From: Streptomyces canus
Lineage (GTDB): Bacteria > Actinomycetota > Actinomycetes > Streptomycetales > Streptomycetaceae
Reading direction: 5' to 3'
DNA: 64,000 bases
NCBI RefSeq assembly: GCF_030816965.1
Contig: NZ_JAUSYQ010000002.1
Location: forward strand, 2,265,001-2,329,000
The notes under the pieces were generated by a model. The model worked only from the letters and a program-made list of their open reading frames with translations. It searched no databases and was not told where the DNA came from. Of this stretch, positions 8,301 to 16,633 are shown piece by piece (position 1 is the first letter of the stretch; every line of letters begins with the position of its first letter). A program made the translations under genes and the position numbers.

Positions 8301-9373
8301 CACTCGCGGTGCGCGTACCGGAGGAGCTGTCGGCGCGGTTGCCTGCCGAACAGCGCGGGCCGGGGCTCGACCGGGACGCCGTCCGGCTGCTGGTGTCGCG
8401 GGGTACAGCGGTGTCGCACCACTCGTTCGGGGAGCTTCCGAGGCTGCTGCGGGCCGGGGACCTGCTCGTCGTGAACACCTCCCCCACGCTGGCCGCGGCC
8501 GTGGACGGGCGGATCGGGCACGCGCGCGTGGTGGTGCACTTCTCCACGCGCGGGGACGACGGCAGGTGGGCCGTCGAGCTGCGGGATCCCGACGGGAGGG
8601 GCACCACGCGTGCGCGTGCGGGAGGGCCCGCGGGGACAGAGGTGCGGCTGCCCGGGGGCGGGCGGCTGGTCCTGGAGGAGGCGGTGAGCGAGCGTCTGTG
8701 GTGGGCGCGCGTGTGCGGCGGCGAGGTTCTCGGGCTGCTGCGGGAGCACGGGCGGCCCATTCGGTACTCCTATACGGAGCGGGACCAGCCGTTGTCCGTC
8801 CACCAGACGGTGTTCGCGCTGCCGTCGCCCGACGGGTCGGGCAGTGCGGAGATGCCCAGTGCGGCACGGCCCTTCACGGCGCGGCTGGTGGCGGAGCTGG
8901 TGAGCCGGGGTGTGCAGTTCGCGCCGGTCACCCTGCACACGGGGGTGGCCTCGGCGGAGGCGCACGAGCCGCCGTATCCGGAGCGGTTCTCGGTGCCGGA
9001 GGCCTCCGCGCGGCTGATCAACGCGGTGCGGGCCGGGGACGGCAGGGTCGTCGCCGTCGGGACGACCGCTGTGCGGGCCGTGGAGTCGGCCGCCGGAGCC
9101 GACGGGATCGTACGCGCGCGTGAGGGATGGACGGATCTCGTCGTGACCCCGGAGCGCGGGGTGCGGGTGGTGGACGGGCTGCTGACCGGGCTGCACGAGC
9201 CGGAGGCCTCGCATCTGCTGATGCTGGAGGCGGTCGCGGGGCGGGCGGCGATCGACCGCGGCTACGAGGAGGCGCTGCGCCGGCTCTACCTGTGGCACGA
9301 GTTCGGGGACGTGCATCTCCTCCTGCCGCAGGAGGATTCTCACGCAGAGCATTGCTCAAGCAACTGTCGGTGA
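8297..9373 (+). CDS. queA: S-adenosylmethionine:tRNA ribosyltransferase-isomerase, QueA family
   Basis: A 358-residue protein starting at the ATG that overlaps the SDR stop. QueA signatures are visible: LLVVNTSPTLAA near residue 55, RYSYTERDQPLSVHQTVFA, a central RPFTARLV block, TLHTGVAS, PYPERFSVP, VAVGTTAVRAVES and the C-terminal LLMLEAVAGRAAIDRGYEEAL. Known QueA enzymes transfer ribose from SAM onto preQ1 at the tRNA wobble position, making epoxyqueuosine. The family is clear; whether this actinobacterial version acts in queuosine synthesis is uncertain, because no other queuosine gene is in the window. Confidence 0.88.
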   Translation: MTLAVRVPEELSARLPAEQRGPGLDRDAVRLLVSRGTAVSHHSFGELPRLLRAGDLLVVNTSPTLAAAVDGRIGHARVVVHFSTRGDDGRWAVELRDPDGRGTTRARAGGPAGTEVRLPGGGRLVLEEAVSERLWWARVCGGEVLGLLREHGRPIRYSYTERDQPLSVHQTVFALPSPDGSGSAEMPSAARPFTARLVAELVSRGVQFAPVTLHTGVASAEAHEPPYPERFSVPEASARLINAVRAGDGRVVAVGTTAVRAVESAAGADGIVRAREGWTDLVVTPERGVRVVDGLLTGLHEPEASHLLMLEAVAGRAAIDRGYEEALRRLYLWHEFGDVHLLLPQEDSHAEHCSSNCR

Positions 9374-9528
9374 GACCGCTGTGCGGGCTATGTGAGCCCG
9401 CACATAGGGCGCAGATCACGTACGAAGCGACATAGGAGACAAAGGCTTCGCCCGTGAACGGGGCAGACGTTCCAGTCTGTCCGTTTTTGTCCTCCCCGGT
9501 CCACTATCCGGGGTCGTACGTCACACCT

Positions 9529-9557
9529 TTGCCCGGATGTTTTGCGCCAGCTAAGAA
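9529..9557 (+). promoter_or_regulatory. Candidate vegetative promoter of the transglycosylase-like gene
   Basis: TTGCCC (9529-9534) and TAAGAA (9552-9557) are spaced by 17 bp, close to the HrdB consensus. Transcription would begin near 9564, giving a leader of about 105 nt. Confidence 0.5.
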
Positions 9558-9574
9558 TGGCCAACGTCGCTCAG

Positions 9575-9599
9575 CGCCGCGGTTCCGACCGCGGCGTTT
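9575..9599 (+). promoter_or_regulatory. Leader hairpin followed by TTT (possible attenuator)
   Basis: Arms 9575-9583 and 9588-9596 pair perfectly over 9 GC-rich bp around TCCG and are followed by TTTG. The stem lies in the predicted 5' leader, about 75 bp before the start codon, so it could act as an attenuator or mRNA stabiliser. An alternative CCCCGG/CCGGGG stem (9494-9513) lies upstream of the promoter. Confidence 0.4.
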
Positions 9600-9669
9600 G
9601 TGCCGGAAGCACCCGTGTCCTCCAGGACAGCGAGCGACCTCCCGCGCTATTCGAAGAGGTCCATCCCGC

Positions 9670-10449
9670 ATGCCCAAGAACCCTTTCACTCGTGGTCATC
9701 GTCGCGCGCTGACCAAGCGCCACAAGATCGTCGTCGCCGGCGTCGCCACGCTCGGTGCCGCCGCCGTCGTGTTCAGCGCGGTTCCGGGCAACGCGGAGAC
9801 CACCACGTCCGAGGCCGCCGTCTCCTCGGCCCCGGTGAAGTACTCCTCCGAGCAGCTCAAGGGCCTCCAGTCGGACGTCAGCGAGCAGCTCGCCGCCAAG
9901 GCCCTGCAGAGCAAGGCCGCCACTGAGGCGAAGGCAGCGAAGGCGCACGCCGAGGCGAAGGCCAAGGCCAAGGCCGCGGCCGCCGCGAAGAAGAAGGCCG
10001 CGCACGCCGCCGCCGCCAAGAAGGCCGCGCAGGCGCGCAAGGCCAAGGAGGCCGCGAGCCGGGCCGCGCATCGCGCCAAGCTCAAGGCTGCGGTGCACAA
10101 GAGCAAGGCTGCGGTGCACAAGAGCTACGCCAACAACCTGGACGGCTGGATCAAGGAGTCCCTGGACATCATGAAGTCCAAGGGCATCCCGGGCAGCTAC
10201 AACGGCCTGCACCGCAACATCATCCGGGAGTCCTCGGGCAACCCGAACGCGATCAACAACTGGGACATCAACGCCATCAACGGCATCCCGTCGAAGGGGC
10301 TGCTCCAGGTCATCCCGCCGACGTTCCAGGCCTACCACGTCCCGGGCACGTCCTGGAACATCTACGACCCGGTCGCCAACATCACCGCCGCCGCGAACTA
10401 CGCGGCCGACAGGTACGGCTCGATGGACAACGTCAACAGCGCGTACTGA
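9670..10449 (+). CDS. Secreted lytic-transglycosylase (SLT)-like cell-wall protein
   Basis: A 259-residue precursor from the ATG at 9670. A signal peptide (KRHKIVVAGVATLGAAAVVFSAVPGNA) is followed by a long Ala/Lys-rich region (about 70-150) that looks helical or wall-associating. The C-terminal domain (about 155-259) has the goose-lysozyme/SLT pattern: IIRESSGNPNAINNWD with the catalytic-type ES pair, then GIPSKGLLQVIPPTFQAYH and a closing NITAAANYAADRYG. Such proteins cleave or remodel peptidoglycan outside the membrane. The Lys/Ala region contains a direct repeat, KAAVHKS twice. Confidence 0.88.
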   Translation: MPKNPFTRGHRRALTKRHKIVVAGVATLGAAAVVFSAVPGNAETTTSEAAVSSAPVKYSSEQLKGLQSDVSEQLAAKALQSKAATEAKAAKAHAEAKAKAKAAAAAKKKAAHAAAAKKAAQARKAKEAASRAAHRAKLKAAVHKSKAAVHKSYANNLDGWIKESLDIMKSKGIPGSYNGLHRNIIRESSGNPNAINNWDINAINGIPSKGLLQVIPPTFQAYHVPGTSWNIYDPVANITAAANYAADRYGSMDNVNSAY

Positions 10450-10474
10450 GGTCGCGCGGACCTCTCGTACGCAC

Positions 10475-10506
10475 AAGGGCGGCACCCTCTCGGAGGTGCC
10501 GCCCTT
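10475..10506. terminator. Hairpin between convergent genes
   Basis: Arms 10475-10486 and 10495-10506 form a perfect 12-bp stem (AAGGGCGGCACC with GGTGCCGCCCTT). It ends 20 bp before the stop of the FHA-ABC gene and can serve both genes. Confidence 0.8.
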
Positions 10507-10525
10507 CGCCGTCGTACGACAGTGA

Positions 10526-13096
10526 TCACTTGCGCATGACCTCGGGCTCGTGGCGGCGCAGGAAGCGGGCCACGAAGAAGCCGCAGATCACGCCGATGGC
10601 GATGAGGGCGATCATGTCGAGGCCCCAGACGCCGACGGTGTGGTTCCACAGCGGGTCGGTCGAGTCGCCCGGTTTGACGGGCGGGTTGACCCGGTTGAAG
10701 TCCAGCGTGGCGCCCGCGGCGGCGACCGCCCAGCGGGACGGCATGAGGTACGAGAGCTCGTTGACGCCGATCGTGCCGTGCAGGGTGAACAGACAGCCGG
10801 TGAAGACGACCTGGATGATCGCGAACATGACCAGCAGCGGCATGGTCTTCTCGGACGTCTTCACGAGGGCGGAGATGATCAGGCCGAACATCATCGAGGT
10901 GAACCCGAGGCCCATGATCGGCAGACACAGCTCCGCGAGGGTGGCGCTGCCGAGGACCAGGCCCTGCTTCGGGAGGCCACGGCCGGCGAATCCGATGACG
11001 CCGACCATCAGTCCTTGCAGGATGGTGATCACGCCCAGCACGAACACCTTGGACATCAGATACGCCGAGCGGGACAGGCCGGTGGCGCGCTCCCGTTCGT
11101 AGATCACCCGTTCCTTGATCAGTTCGCGGACGGAGTTGGCGGCGCCGGCGAAGCAGGCGCCGACCGCCAGGATCAGCAGGACGGTGGTGGCCGTGCTGTT
11201 GGGCTCGGGGAGTTTGGTCCTGGGGTCGATCGGCTTGGGCAACAGCGGGTCGCCGAAGTCGATGAGCAGGCTCACCGCGCCGAGGACGAGCGGCAGGATC
11301 ACCGTCAGGGCCAGGAAGCCCTTGTCGGACGCTATGACCGAGACATAGCGGCGCACCAGCGTCCCGAACTGACCCGTCCAGCCCTGCGGCTTCGGCGGTT
11401 TCATCGCCTGCATCGGAGGCAGCTGTACGGACTGTGCGGCGACGGCGTCGATGTCCGCGGCGTACATCTGGTAGTGCTGTGAGCCCTTCCAGCGTCCGGC
11501 CCAGTCGTAGTCGCGGTAGTTCTCGAAGGCGGAGAAGACGTCGGCCCAGGTGTCGTAGCCGAAGAAGTTCAGTGCCTCCTCAGGCGGGCCGAAATAGGCG
11601 ACCGCGCCGCCCGGGGCCATCACGAGGAGTTTGTCGCACAGCGCGAGTTCGGCGACGGAGTGGGTGACGACGAGGACCGTACGGCCGTCGTCGGCGAGGC
11701 CGCGCAGCAACTGCATGACATCGCGGTCCATACCCGGGTCGAGGCCGGAGGTCGGCTCGTCCAGGAAGATCAGGGACGGCTTGGTGAGCAGTTCCAGGGC
11801 CACGGAGACGCGCTTGCGCTGGCCGCCGGAGAGGGAGGTGACCTTCTTCTCCTTGTGGACGTCGAGCTTCAGCTCGCGCAGCACCTCGTCTATGCGGGAC
11901 TCGCGCTCGGCGCCGGTCGTGTCGGCCGGGAAGCGGAGTTTGGCCGCGTACTTGAGGGCCTTCTTGACGGTCAGCTCCTTGTGCAGGATGTCGTCCTGCG
12001 GGACCAGACCGATGCGCTGGCGCAGCTCGGCGAACTGCTTGTAGAGGTTGCGGTTGTCGTAGAGGACGTCGCCCTGGTTGGCGGGCCGGTAGCCGGTGAG
12101 TGCCTTGAGCAGCGTCGACTTGCCGGAACCGGACGGTCCGATGACCGCGATCAGGGACTTCTCCGGGACGCCGAAGGAGACGTCCTTGAGGATCTGCTTG
12201 CCGCCGTCGACCGTGACGGTCAGGTGGCGGGCGGAGAACGTCACCTCACCGGTGTCGACGAACTCCTCGAGGCGGTCGCCGACGATCCGGAACGTGGAGT
12301 GGCCGACACCGACGATGTCGCTCGGGCCGAGCATCGTCGAGCCGCCCTTGGGGATCGGCTGGCCGTTGACGTACGTGCCGTTGTGGGAGCCGAGGTCGCG
12401 GATCTCCATGCGGCCGTCGGGCGTCGAGTGGAACTCCGCGTGGTTGCGGGAGACCTGCAGGTCGGAGACGACCAGGTCGTTCTCCAGGGCACGGCCGATG
12501 CGCATGATGCGGCCGATGGTGAACTGGTGGAACGTGGTCGGGCTGCGGTCGCCGTAGACCGGCGGCGCGCCCGCGCCCGCGCCGGCGTCGGGGCCCTGCT
12601 GCTGCGGGATCTTCTGCGGCGGCCGGTGCGAGTACGGCTGCGGCTGTTGCTGGGGCTGTGGCCAGCCGGACTGCGAGGCCTGCTGCGGGTGCTGGTGCGG
12701 TGCCTGCTGTGGTGTCTGCTGGGCCCAGCCGGGGTTCGCGCTCTGCGCGACGTACGGCTGCTCCCGGGGCTGGGGCTCGGCGACCGGGGCCGCGGTGCCG
12801 GACAGGCTCAGCAGCGGGCCGTCGCTCGCGTTGCCGAGGTGGACCGCCGCGCCGGGGCCGATCTCCGTCTGGTGGATCCGCTGGCCCTGCACGAACGTGC
12901 CGTTGGTGCTGCTGTGGTCCTCGATGACCCAACCGCGCCCGCTCCAGTTGATCGTGGCGTGACGCCAGGACACCCTGGCGTCGTCGAACACGATGTCCCC
13001 CTGCGGATCGCGTCCAAGGCTGTACGACCTGGACGGATCGAGCGTCCAGGTACGTCCGTTCGCTTCCAGTACGAGTTCCGGCACTCCAAGCCCCAC
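10526..13096 (-). CDS. FHA-FHA-ABC ATPase-membrane fusion protein (ABCG-like)
   Basis: An 856-residue protein from the GTG at 13096, preceded by GGGGGA seven bases away; GTG 13084 is an alternative. In order: FHA domain 1 (about 5-98, GRD at 29 and SSTNGTF at 62-68), a Gln/Pro-rich linker (about 105-180), FHA domain 2 (about 186-275, SRNHA and SHNGTYVNG), an ABC ATPase (Walker A GPSGSGKST 320-328, LSGGQ 422-426, LDEP 445-448), a long insertion, then an ABC2-type membrane domain of about six helices to the end. FHA domains bind phosphothreonine, so activity or location is probably under Ser/Thr kinase control. The order ATPase-then-membrane is that of ABCG half-transporters. The substrate is unknown. 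The gene is divergent from the streptophobe gene. Confidence 0.92.
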   Translation of the reverse strand: MGLGVPELVLEANGRTWTLDPSRSYSLGRDPQGDIVFDDARVSWRHATINWSGRGWVIEDHSSTNGTFVQGQRIHQTEIGPGAAVHLGNASDGPLLSLSGTAAPVAEPQPREQPYVAQSANPGWAQQTPQQAPHQHPQQASQSGWPQPQQQPQPYSHRPPQKIPQQQGPDAGAGAGAPPVYGDRSPTTFHQFTIGRIMRIGRALENDLVVSDLQVSRNHAEFHSTPDGRMEIRDLGSHNGTYVNGQPIPKGGSTMLGPSDIVGVGHSTFRIVGDRLEEFVDTGEVTFSARHLTVTVDGGKQILKDVSFGVPEKSLIAVIGPSGSGKSTLLKALTGYRPANQGDVLYDNRNLYKQFAELRQRIGLVPQDDILHKELTVKKALKYAAKLRFPADTTGAERESRIDEVLRELKLDVHKEKKVTSLSGGQRKRVSVALELLTKPSLIFLDEPTSGLDPGMDRDVMQLLRGLADDGRTVLVVTHSVAELALCDKLLVMAPGGAVAYFGPPEEALNFFGYDTWADVFSAFENYRDYDWAGRWKGSQHYQMYAADIDAVAAQSVQLPPMQAMKPPKPQGWTGQFGTLVRRYVSVIASDKGFLALTVILPLVLGAVSLLIDFGDPLLPKPIDPRTKLPEPNSTATTVLLILAVGACFAGAANSVRELIKERVIYERERATGLSRSAYLMSKVFVLGVITILQGLMVGVIGFAGRGLPKQGLVLGSATLAELCLPIMGLGFTSMMFGLIISALVKTSEKTMPLLVMFAIIQVVFTGCLFTLHGTIGVNELSYLMPSRWAVAAAGATLDFNRVNPPVKPGDSTDPLWNHTVGVWGLDMIALIAIGVICGFFVARFLRRHEPEVMRK

Positions 13097-13323
13097 TGAG
13101 TAGTCCCCCGAATTGCCCCCGTCACAGGGAGTGTAGGGATGTCGAACATCGTCGGGAACTATTTCAGGATCCACCTCCTGACCGAAAGTTGGGCCCCGAG
13201 AACACCACGTTCGCGCGCTTCGGCCGGTTCCGTTGACGGGGTTGAAACCGACCCGGAGAGTGGGTAATCCCCGCGAGGGGGACAAGCGCGGTCTCGGCCG
13301 CGCCGTGGATCGGGGGGTCTGCC

Positions 13324-16167
13324 ATGAGTGCGTCCATGAGCGTCGAGACGACGAAGCACGGCGCGAGACTGCCGTGGGGCGACATCCTGCTGTCCGCCAT
13401 AGCCGCCGTGAGCTGGGCGTTGATCGGGATGGCGGGTGCGGCCGCGCTCGGTCTGCATCTGCTGGAGGCCGATTCCGCGGCGTCGCTGGGCCCGATGACC
13501 GCGGCGGTTGTGGCCCTTGCGGGGGGTGGTTCGGTGACACCCTCCGGTGACGTGTCCGCGTTCGGGTTGACGGGGGCGGAGGCGGCTACCGCCATCGAGA
13601 TCACGCCATTGGGCGTCAGCCTGGTCGGTGCGGTGCTTTTGTCATGGTTCTTCCTACGGTCCCTGCGGCGCGCCGGAGCGGTGATCGCGCCGTCGGAACT
13701 CCTCGCGCGCGCGGGCTCGGTGGTCGCGCTGTTCACGGCGATGATGGGCGGGCTGGCCTGGGCGGGGCACGACGTCATCACGATCGACGGGGGCGCGCTG
13801 GGGCTGGACAAGCTGCCCGGCGCGGGCGGGAGCGGTGGCCTCGACATCCCCGGGCTGGGGGACGTCGGGGACATCGGCGGGCTGCTGCCCGACCAGATCG
13901 GCGACCTCGTCGACGCGAAGGCCGCGGTCGGCTTCACGGTGGACGCCGCGCCGACGCTGCTCGGCGGGCTCGGCTGGTCGGCCGGCATCCTGCTGGTCGC
14001 CCTGCTGGCGTCCCGCCGTACGCCGCTGCCGCGCGGCTGGGAGGCCGTGCACCGCGTGGTACGGCCGGCCGTGTCCGCCCTCGTGACGGTGCTGCTGGTC
14101 GCGGTGGCCGCGGGGCTCTCGGCGGCGGCGTACGCGGCGATCGGCGACGACCACCCCAGGCGGATCGCGGGAGCGGCGCTGCTCGGGGCCCCGAACGGGG
14201 TGTGGTTGGGCATCCCCATCGGCCTGTTCGTCCCCTTCGACGGCCGGGCGACCGGGGTGCTGACGAACTTTCTCCCGGACCCGCTGGACCGCCTCCTCAA
14301 CTCGGACTCCGACCAGTCGGTGTCCCTGGGGCGCTTGGCGGAGCTGGACGGGCGGGTGTGGCTGCTGGGGGTGGGGGCGGCGCTGATGATGCTGCTGGCG
14401 GGTGTGCTTACCGCTGTGCGGACGCCGGTGGGGGTTCGGGGGGCCGGGCGGGGGTGGGGCTCTGGTTCTGCGGGGGCAGGTTCTGAGGTCGTACGGGATC
14501 CGGGGGCCCTTGGTTTCGCGGGGCGGTGTGCGGTGCGGCTGGGGATCGCCACCGCGTTGGCGCTGCCGTTGCTCGCCTGGCTGACGGAGGTGTCGGTGGA
14601 CGCGTCGCTGTCGGTGCTGGGGTTCGACGCGTTCGGCGCCGGGGTCCGGCTGCGGGGGCAGCTTGGCATGGCGCTGCTGGTCGGGGCGCTGTGGGGCGCG
14701 GGGGCGGGTGCCGCGGGGGCGTTGCTGGCCCGGGCGACGGGGGCGGCGGGGTCCCGGGCGGCGGGGCCGGCACGGGGTGACTTGGCGGGGGGCGGTGCGG
14801 GGGCAGGGTCTGTGGGGGTGCAGGCGGCCGGGGCTGCCGGGCGGTCGCGGTACGGCGGTGCGGGTGGGACGTATCAGCGGGCGGACGGGCCGTATGGCGG
14901 GCCGTATGAGAGCGGGGGCGCGGCCTACGGGAGTGACGCCGGGTCGTATGAGAGCGGGGGCGCCGCCTACGGGAGTGACGCCGGGTCGTATGAGAGCGGG
15001 GGCGCCGCCAATGGCAGTGACGCCGGACCGCGGCGAGGTGGGGGTGGGGCTAGCGAGTACGAGGTTGGCCGGTCCGGGGCATACGACAGTGCGTCCAGGT
15101 CGTCCGAGGGCGGGATGGGGTCGTCGTACGACGACGGTGGGTCCGAGGCGTATGAGGGCGGGCCTGGGTCGTATGACGGCGGGGCGGAACGGTACGGCAG
15201 TGAGCCGGGGCCGCTTGGCCGGGAACCGGGGCCCCATGGCCGAGAGGCGGGACCTTACGGCGGTGGACCAGGACCCTACGGCGGTGAGCCGGGGCCGTAC
15301 GTGCCGGGTACGCCTCATCGGCCTCCGAACCCGGCGACGAACCCGTATCTGCGGGTGCCGGATGAGTTGCAGGGGCCTGAGGATGCGCGGCCTGGTGGCG
15401 GGGGTCGGCGAGGGCCGGGGCCTGAGAACGGTCGGCGAGAACCGGGTGGTGAGGGCGGCGGGCAGGCGCCCGGCCCGGAGGACGGTGGGCGGACACCGAG
15501 CCGTGAGGACAGTGGACGCGAGCCGGGCCGTGAGGACAGTGGGCGGGCTCCGGGCCGTGAGGACAGTGGACGGGCTCCAGGCCAACAAGGCGGTGGGCGC
15601 GCGCCGTGGCGTGAGGGCCGTTGGGTGGAACCGAGGCAGGAGGGGTCAGGCAGGGGGTGGCCTGGTGGTGGGGTGACGGCCGCCCCGGGTCCGCAAGGGT
15701 CCGGTGGGTACTGGCGGGACGAGGGGGCGGACGGACCGGGCGGTGGACGGCCGCAGGACGGGCCCAGCAGCAGCCCTCAGCCGCAGGACAGGCCCGGCGG
15801 CGGACGGCCGGACAGGCCCAGCAGCAGCCCTCGGCCGCAGGACAGGCCGGGCGGCGGACCGCCGCAGGACGGCCCCAGCAGCAGCCCTCGGCCGCAGGAT
15901 GAGGTGCAGCCTTCCGAGGAGAACTCTCGGCCGTCGGACGAACCGCGTCGGCCCCACGGTTCGCCACCGCCCGACAACGTCTACGGCGCGCCCACGATGG
16001 CTCGCCCTATCGACGAGCCCCCTCATTCACCGCAACGGCCTCCCCGGCAGCGGCCGGGTGGCCGACGATCGTCCTCCGGAGACCAGGGCCGTCAGTCGCC
16101 ACCACCGCCGCCTCCTCCCCCACCCCCACCGCCGCCGCCGCCGGGGAAGCCGAAGGGGCGGCGCTGA
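13324..16167 (+). CDS. Streptophobe family protein with long repetitive hydrophilic tail
   Basis: A 947-residue protein starting at the ATG at 13324 after GGGGGGT. Residues 20-480 are very hydrophobic with roughly ten membrane segments (for example WGDILLSAIAAVSWALIGMAG), matching the streptophobe family, which is largely confined to streptomycetes and has no known function. Residues 480-947 are low-complexity: three tandem copies of a 14-residue unit (YESGGAAYGSDA type), a 9-residue EDSGRAPGR-type repeat, a PQDxPSSSPRPQDRPGGG repeat and 15 consecutive prolines near the end. The tail is Gly/Pro/Asp/Arg-rich and probably disordered. The divergent neighbour is the FHA-ABC protein. Confidence 0.85.
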   Translation: MSASMSVETTKHGARLPWGDILLSAIAAVSWALIGMAGAAALGLHLLEADSAASLGPMTAAVVALAGGGSVTPSGDVSAFGLTGAEAATAIEITPLGVSLVGAVLLSWFFLRSLRRAGAVIAPSELLARAGSVVALFTAMMGGLAWAGHDVITIDGGALGLDKLPGAGGSGGLDIPGLGDVGDIGGLLPDQIGDLVDAKAAVGFTVDAAPTLLGGLGWSAGILLVALLASRRTPLPRGWEAVHRVVRPAVSALVTVLLVAVAAGLSAAAYAAIGDDHPRRIAGAALLGAPNGVWLGIPIGLFVPFDGRATGVLTNFLPDPLDRLLNSDSDQSVSLGRLAELDGRVWLLGVGAALMMLLAGVLTAVRTPVGVRGAGRGWGSGSAGAGSEVVRDPGALGFAGRCAVRLGIATALALPLLAWLTEVSVDASLSVLGFDAFGAGVRLRGQLGMALLVGALWGAGAGAAGALLARATGAAGSRAAGPARGDLAGGGAGAGSVGVQAAGAAGRSRYGGAGGTYQRADGPYGGPYESGGAAYGSDAGSYESGGAAYGSDAGSYESGGAANGSDAGPRRGGGGASEYEVGRSGAYDSASRSSEGGMGSSYDDGGSEAYEGGPGSYDGGAERYGSEPGPLGREPGPHGREAGPYGGGPGPYGGEPGPYVPGTPHRPPNPATNPYLRVPDELQGPEDARPGGGGRRGPGPENGRREPGGEGGGQAPGPEDGGRTPSREDSGREPGREDSGRAPGREDSGRAPGQQGGGRAPWREGRWVEPRQEGSGRGWPGGGVTAAPGPQGSGGYWRDEGADGPGGGRPQDGPSSSPQPQDRPGGGRPDRPSSSPRPQDRPGGGPPQDGPSSSPRPQDEVQPSEENSRPSDEPRRPHGSPPPDNVYGAPTMARPIDEPPHSPQRPPRQRPGGRRSSSGDQGRQSPPPPPPPPPPPPPPPGKPKGRR
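14899..15024 (+). repeat. Three tandem 42-bp repeats in the streptophobe tail
   Basis: Units at 14899-14940, 14941-14982 and 14983-15024 are near identical (the middle copy differs from the first at very few bases). They keep frame and encode a 14-residue Tyr/Glu/Ser/Gly/Ala/Asp unit. Confidence 0.9.
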
Positions 16168-16633
16168 CCCGGCGCCAGTCGCAGGACCCTGGTCAGAGCG
16201 CAGGGCTGTGCTGTGAGACGGCGTGGCCGCGGACCGGGCAGTCCCGGTGAGAGCCGGGCGTTCCCGCCGTGCGGTGAGCTCGTTCGAAGCCGGCGCGGGC
16301 AAGATCGCTTCTGCCCTCGCGGAGCCTTGGGGCACGGCCGCCGTCGGCGCCCTTGGCCGGAAGGCTGGGCGCATGAGGAGGAGAGCGGCAAGGCGTGGCA
16401 GCTCCAGTCGGAACGCTGCCGACCCACCGCCCCGACCCACCGCCCCGGCCCTCCTCCCCCGGCGACCGCGCCCGTCTCCCCCACGGCAGCCACCCCTGTC
16501 CCTCAACCCCGCCGAAGCGAAGCCGTGTCCCGCAGGCAAGGATCTCGTCACCCGCCCGACACCGAGTGTTCCGTGTCCGTCAGACGGACCGCGGGAGCAG
16601 AAGGCACTGGGTGCCGGATACGGTGGAGGCACC
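16168..16633. other. 466-bp intergenic region before serB
   Basis: The frame of serB stays open upstream, but the translated stretch is Arg/Pro-rich with no conserved pattern, and no start with a ribosome site is found before 16634. No convincing hairpin or gene is seen on either strand. Confidence 0.5.

Noticed and set aside
8297..9373. Horizontal transfer of queA
   Set aside because: Base composition and codon bias match the neighbours and the gene is coupled to the upstream SDR, so there is no sign of recent import.
9374..9669. c-di-AMP (ydaO) riboswitch before the transglycosylase-like gene
   Set aside because: Such genes often carry it in Streptomyces, but the conserved ydaO leader motifs were not found by eye. 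Only simple hairpins are visible.
13654..15588. A 644-codon open frame on the minus strand
   Set aside because: Mirror of the streptophobe gene; its Pro/Arg/Thr composition reflects the repeat tail read in reverse.
14899..15905. CRISPR-like or mobile repeats
   Set aside because: The repeats are direct, have no spacers, keep reading frame and encode the streptophobe tail.
16223..16633. N-terminal extension of SerB by 137 residues
   Set aside because: The open upstream frame encodes a Pro/Arg-rich stretch with no conservation pattern; the ATG at 16634 has a proper ribosome site and begins directly before the ACT domain.
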